From contig MSJH02000512.1 of the NCBI GenBank assembly GCA_001931875.2, positions 251,941-315,940 on the forward strand: 64,000 bases of DNA, given 5' to 3'. This stretch comes from Byssochlamys sp. IMV 00236 (lineage: Eukaryota; Ascomycota; Eurotiomycetes; Eurotiales; Thermoascaceae). This document shows positions 59,652 through 64,000 of the stretch, one piece after another. Under the pieces are notes generated by a model. The model was not told the origin of the DNA, did not search any database, and saw only the letters and a list, made by a program, of their open reading frames with translations. The position numbers and the translations under genes are program-made. How positions within the stretch are numbered: the first letter of the stretch is position 1; every line of letters starts with the position of its first letter.

Positions 59652-61326
59652 ACGTGGGAAAATGATGGTCTGAGATGTGCGTCAGCTATCAGATGATGAC
59701 TATCATGTCTCTGACAAGTGTCAATGCTAGAGGGCTATTATCATGGGGCAGTGGAAAGAGACTTGGGGACGCATCAGAGAGATGACTCAGGATATATCCA
59801 TATTTTCCGGCGTTCATGGCATGGATGCTACACAAGTGAGCTAAATTAACGAGGTCTACGTGTCTTTGGCTTCCTAGTCACTATCCGCTGCTTGTCGATC
59901 TTACGAACATGAGCCCAACTCTCGCTCTCACCCGGTCACTTCAGTACAGGGCCACATAATCGAATATGCCGGCCTACATCTGAGTGGCCAGCTGCTGCTG
60001 TGACCTGGTTTCGGAATGCTCGCCGAACATGTCACTGCAGGAATCGGACCACGCTCCAAAGCATCTCGTGAGCTTGAGGAGAGCGGTTCGCCTCCTTGTG
60101 ATTGCGACTTATTTCGGTGAGTTATCGAAGTTGGCTGTGCGATAATGGTAAAAGGTTGCAGATGCCCCTTTTAGGAAAAGAAGGAAGAATATCACGATGG
60201 AATTAAGCGCCTAGAGTTAATCGACACTTCTACTGTCTCCAATATGATTATCCCACCAGTACAATGCTGAGCGAGTACGGGAAGACATGATTGATCCCTT
60301 GACTTGTTGCTGCAGATAGACACCAGTCCAGTTCTTGCCTTGCCTGCCTATCTTTTAATACATCAGGCTAGTAATTGGAGATCTACCAAGACTTTCATCG
60401 CAAGCCTAGCCGAACTTGAATCTGGCTGTTAAGGAATACCAGCCATTTCACTACGCGCTGATCTTCAGCCTCAAGTCTTGTGGGTTTAAACCGCGCATCA
60501 AAAACCAAGAGCACGTGCAATGACAAGCGCTTACATACGGCTCTTCGCTCTTCTCTCAAGTACAACACAATACAATACATCATCCCGTACAGCCCTATTG
60601 CTTATTGGACAACCATCACTGTCACCCGTTCATTTCTCACTGGTTAACTACGATTCGATTCGATAGGCACTGAACGAACCAAAAGACAACGGAAAGGCCA
60701 TCCAGAGCGCGTGACGGTCTAAGCGCAATGGTTGCGTATTCTACATCGGCGCTTGGTCCATTGACAGCTGAGAAAGGGGCATTACTGTAACACAATGCAA
60801 AAGAAATTTGAGAAACTCGGAGAAACTCTATAAACTCTAACTACTGTAGTCTATGGACAAAGGTCAGAGGAGTCAAAAGCTCATCATTATCGTATGGTCT
60901 TTCCATTAACCCAACCAACCAACCAGGATCTAATGTCATGATTTGCTTTGCTTTGCTTTGCTTTGCAGGCGCACACGAGCTTAAAAAAAGCAACCAAGAT
61001 AGTCGCTGGGTTAAACCCTTCCTGAACCGAAACGAAACGAAAAGAAAAGATATCATGTGCAACATTCGGACCTGGATCCAGAACCCTTGTTTTGAGAAAG
61101 GATGAATGAAAACAGCGTCCGATCACGCGGACAGCATGACACGTCTGCTTCGACAATCCGAGAAACGCCACACCCCGCTGGTGCAAAAGCACGGGGAAGA
61201 AAAGAAAAAAGGGAAAATAGAATATGCAGGGGAAAAGGTCTCATCATCCGATATGGTTGGGGAAACAGCGAGCAAGCCTCGCGGCAAAAAAAGAAAATTT
61301 GAATCAGGTAGAAACGAAAAACAAAT
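59652..61326. other. Convergent spacer, 1.7 kb
   Basis: Flanked by two 3' ends. The middle is AT-rich and has no coding-like ORF. Near 60900-61000 lie short CAAC and TTTGC repeats. An ncRNA or a decayed gene cannot be excluded but nothing supports one. Confidence 0.45.
60943..60967. repeat. (TTTGC)5 pentanucleotide repeat
   Basis: Five perfect TTTGC copies in the 3' spacer of the SDR gene. Confidence 0.85.
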
Positions 61327-62420
61327 CTACCATGCGGAGTGACCACCGTCGATACGTATATCACTGCCAGTCATGAAGCTGCTGGCATCGCTGAGGAGGT
61401 AGACCGCGACTCCGCGGTAGTCCTCAGGCTTGGACAGACGACCAAGCATGTTCTGCTTGGGCCACTCGGTACGGCGCTCGGGATACTTGATGAACAGCTG
61501 CTCAACCATGGCGGTGACAATGTAGCCAGGGGAGATGGTGTTGACTCGAATGCCATACTGACCCCACTCAGCAGCGAGGTTACGGGCGAGCTGGAGAACA
61601 GCAGCCTTGGAGGCGTTGTACGCGGAGCAGATGAGACCCTGGGACGAGTCGGGTTAGTTAGCGCGAGCTGTCATGGTGGGGAAATACTTGAAGCTAGCGG
61701 GGGAGCGGCATCCCCAGAAGTCCGGGGATGCTGGAGAGAAGATCCAAGATGTCGGAACGGAAGATTATTCAATACAATACAATAGAACATACCCTGTTGG
61801 CGACAGTGCCGCTCATACTAGCGATGAAAGCCATGCTGCCTCCGGTCCCCAGCCGGATCATCTGGCGCGCAACCGCCTGAGCGGTCATGAGCACACCCGT
61901 CACGTTGACTTCGAACATCGTGTTGGCGTCCTTGGCGCTGTACTCGAGAGCTGGAGTTTCCTGTTGGATGCCCGCGGCGGCAAGCAGGCCGTCCAGGCGG
62001 CCATGGGTGTTGGCGATCTCCTCGACAATGTTGTTCAGAAGCTCGACGTCTCGCACGTCGATGCGACGGTAGTGCAATTGAGTGCCCAATTCCTCGATGG
62101 CACGCTTCTGGATCCGGGCAAAATCCGGAGACTGGACAGGCCAGTTAGCCAATGATTCTTGGGTAGTCTCAAGGAGCGAATGGGAAATATACCGGCTCTT
62201 CCAGACGGTCAAGGGCATATACAATGGCACCACCCTCCAGGAGACCCTCGGCCTGCACGAGGCCAAGACCACGACCAGCACCTGTCACAATGATGACCTT
62301 GCCCGTAAGCAAGAACTCAGGAAGGCGGTTCTTGGTGCCCAGGAAGAGAGCGTCGCCGGCCTTCTCCTCGGCGGGAGGGTTGGGAACAGGGACGGTGGTG
62401 GTCTCGATGGCGACAGACAT
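61327..62420 (-). CDS. Short-chain dehydrogenase/reductase (polyol-dehydrogenase-like)
   Basis: Three exons, 62420-62193, 62131-61793 and 61638-61327, encode 292 aa. An N-terminal extension of about 40 residues precedes KVIIVTGAGRGLG (TGxxxGxG at 46-53), the Rossmann cofactor site. YRRIDVRD (position after strand 3), LLAAAGIQ, FIASMSG (Ser) and YNASK (Tyr196, Lys200) form the classical SDR catalytic set. PGYIVTAMVE and GSDIRIDGGHSAW are the usual C-terminal blocks. The sequence fits fungal SDRs that act on sugar alcohols, such as D-arabinitol/mannitol/sorbose reductase-type enzymes, but substrate and cofactor (NAD or NADP) cannot be fixed from it. Intron 2 (153 nt) is longer than most here. 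Confidence 0.92.
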
Positions 62421-62572
62421 TATTGTGGTTGCTTTGCCTTGGCCGGTATATATACTCAAGAATGGAGTGACTTTTTCAATGGGAGGCAGAAACACCAATA
62501 ATGGGTTCTGGATGTGCGAGAGTCCTGCTTCTGGAGAGATGATTCTCCTTCAACCTGGACGTCCTGAAAGAC

Positions 62573-62580
62573 TTTATATA
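62573..62580 (-). promoter_or_regulatory. TATA box of the SDR gene
   Basis: TATATAAA on the minus strand, about 153 nt upstream of the ATG. A second TATATATA at 62447-62454 lies only 27 nt from the ATG, which is too close for a normal leader. A consensus TATA box suggests a strongly regulated gene; this is inference. Confidence 0.55.
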
Positions 62581-62826
62581 TCCAGCTTCAGTGGGGCTGG
62601 CTCGAGATAGGGGAGAGCTCATGTGGCCAGAAAGAAATCTACTGTAGTCCCGAACGGGTAAAATCCAGGACGACATACTCTAAGTGTACACTTCACGATA
62701 GTCGGGTCCAGACCAGACCCGGGGTTGGAGAGCGCGGCGGGCTTGTTAGAATTGCGTCGGTCCACTGAAGGGACAGCAACAAACCCCACGATGCTGGCAA
62801 ATTTACCCAAATAGAGTGTTCCGTAT

Positions 62827-62847
62827 AAAAAAAAAAAAAAAAAAAAA
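62827..62847. repeat. A21 homopolymer
   Basis: A run of about 21 adenines in non-coding DNA. Its length is the sort that sequencing and assembly often get wrong. Confidence 0.85.
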
Positions 62848-63591
62848 GAGAAGACTCGAAAGACTCTGATCGGCCACCATGGACACATCACGCAGGGTTG
62901 AGATCGTCAGCATGACACTGCCGTGGCGGTTGTAACAGCGCTCGCATCGGCTGTATCATCACAAGAGAGAAAACCCTGAGAGAACAGCAGGAGAGCGCAC
63001 CGGGCCGATTGACTGCCACCAATGCTAGACTGCCCAACGTGCGACAGGACTCTCTCTTTTCTCTTTTTAGTGGGCGAGCAGAAACAATGGGGTGACAGTG
63101 GACATCTGATGGAGTCTGGAATTCCGGGAGAGAGACGGTTTGGAGGAAATGCCCGGTTTTCTCTTTTGGGAATCCCGACATGCCACGACGCCTCTGGGTC
63201 AGTCGAGCGCAACTCCGCCATGAGATATGATACCAACTGGGGATAGGGAATGGTTTCAGTACTGTTCAGATTCCGATCCAGATCCAGGTCCAGAAGCCCG
63301 GAGAAATTCTGGGGAAGCTGCTCAAGGGGGCTACTCGCTAGCCGATGTATGCGTGTCTACTGGAGAGAGCTTCTATTTCCTGGAAGATCTGGAGTAGAAT
63401 CCAAACAGCCCGGTCTAGAGTTACGTCTGGGGAGCAAATCGAAGATTCCAGCTCGTTGCCAGTTCCAGTTCCTCAATTGCTCCCCGGTCTCCGCATCGAT
63501 CATTGGATCATGGGCCTTTCCGCGCACATTGCAGTATATTAGCATTATTTAGAACAAACTCACGACGAAGCATTCTGGACCTATCTGCGGC

Positions 63592-63978
63592 ATGGATCGA
63601 AGCTTAAACATGATGTAAGGATTCCTCTTCTCGTCTTGACATCTTCCATTTCTGCCACTTTCTCGGGGAAAGGATCTCTATCTGGCCCGTGTGCTTCATT
63701 GGTTCGCACCCCACGTCTGTAGAACACGGTTCTTGTGCAAGGATCACAACAACAACCCTGAGGAGATCACTGCCACGTTACAGTGTACTAATCCGTGCTC
63801 TCGAAAAGCGAGGCCACCGGCAAGATTCGGTGGTCATGTCGGCGACGGTCGTGCAAGACTCAGTCGTTCATCCCAATCGCAACAAAGACCAATCTACTTT
63901 CAGTTCTCTTCTCACCCCCGAAACTGGAAAACCGACCTGCAGCGGAAGTGCTGTTTGCTGAGCAAGCAATCCGTGTGA
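63592..63978 (+). CDS. Possible two-exon small ORF, weak
   Basis: Splicing 63592-63614 to 63723-63978 (GTAAGG..TCTGTAG) would give 92 aa, starting MDRSLNMITRFLCKDHNNN and rich in Arg, Ser and Cys. Splice signals are good, but there is no known motif, no signal peptide and no family. It may be chance. Confidence 0.2.
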
Positions 63979-64000
63979 CCTCCAGGACGATTCTGTGTTA

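Larger units (their letters stand above)
62421..64000. other. Promoter side of the SDR gene and unassigned end of window
   Basis: After the promoter region the stretch holds the A21 run and no clear gene. See the low-confidence two-exon model at 63592-63978. Confidence 0.45.

Overview
The window is nuclear DNA of a filamentous ascomycete, most likely a Eurotiales species (Aspergillus/Penicillium type). The basis is many short GT..AG introns (about 45-150 nt) in compact genes, recognisable PkcA, NirA-type and Ppg1 proteins, an Aspergillus-type phytase, a PNP-NACHT-ankyrin protein of the fungal NLR class, intron-containing tRNA genes, and one decayed gene whose stop codons look like C-to-T changes. 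All gene models are mine: exon joins were chosen so that reading frame, splice consensus and protein family agree, and every multi-exon coding length given for a complete gene was checked to be divisible by three.

Layout. 1-2.6 kb: tubulin cofactor D (minus, cut by the window edge). 3.1-5.1 kb: acidic protein of unknown function with a GAA-encoded poly-Glu tract (minus). 6.4-10.1 kb: protein kinase C, pkcA, eight exons (minus). 12.8-14.3 kb: MFS transporter (minus). 14.9-15.4 kb: EIF1AD-like protein (plus). 15.6-17.0 kb: ALG3 mannosyltransferase (minus). 18.0-18.4 kb: small membrane protein (minus). 19.0-20.5 kb: PP2A-like phosphatase Ppg1 (plus), whose last exon is only the stop codon. 21.1-24.0 kb: NirA/NIT4-type Zn2Cys6 regulator (minus). 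24.8-25.7 kb: decayed acyltransferase-like gene. 27.6-29.1 kb: Ser/Pro-rich unknown protein. 30.1-34.6 kb: nucleoside phosphorylase-NACHT-ankyrin protein (1439 aa, 17 ankyrin units). 35.3-36.4 kb: EVE-domain THYN1-like protein with an 18-nt microexon. 36.6-37.3 kb: N-terminal methyltransferase (minus). 37.6-39.4 kb: aldehyde dehydrogenase with two candidate starts. 39.7-40.35 kb: an inverted pair of intron-containing tRNA-Arg genes. 41.4-41.8 kb: a weak small ORF, then about 5.8 kb without a convincing gene. 47.6-49.2 kb: bZIP factor. 50.5-52.2 kb: phytase-type histidine acid phosphatase. 52.7-53.3 kb: small single-TM protein (minus). 54.1-56.7 kb: basic nuclear-looking protein (minus). 57.5-58.6 kb: Swp1/ribophorin II. 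58.9-59.7 kb: MGSSSS small protein. 61.3-62.4 kb: SDR oxidoreductase (minus) behind a good TATA box.

The genes are mostly single-copy housekeeping or regulatory genes and form no obvious biosynthetic cluster. Two of them, ALG3 and Swp1, act in the same ER N-glycosylation pathway but are 41 kb apart. The accessory-looking parts are the PNP-NACHT-ANK gene, the acyltransferase relic, the tRNA pair with an LTR-like stretch beside it, and the gene-poor 42-47.6 kb stretch. I found no clear undescribed multi-gene system. The best leads are the NLR-like gene, the stop-codon-only exon of ppgA, the alternative N-termini of the aldehyde dehydrogenase and phytase, and the relic gene.
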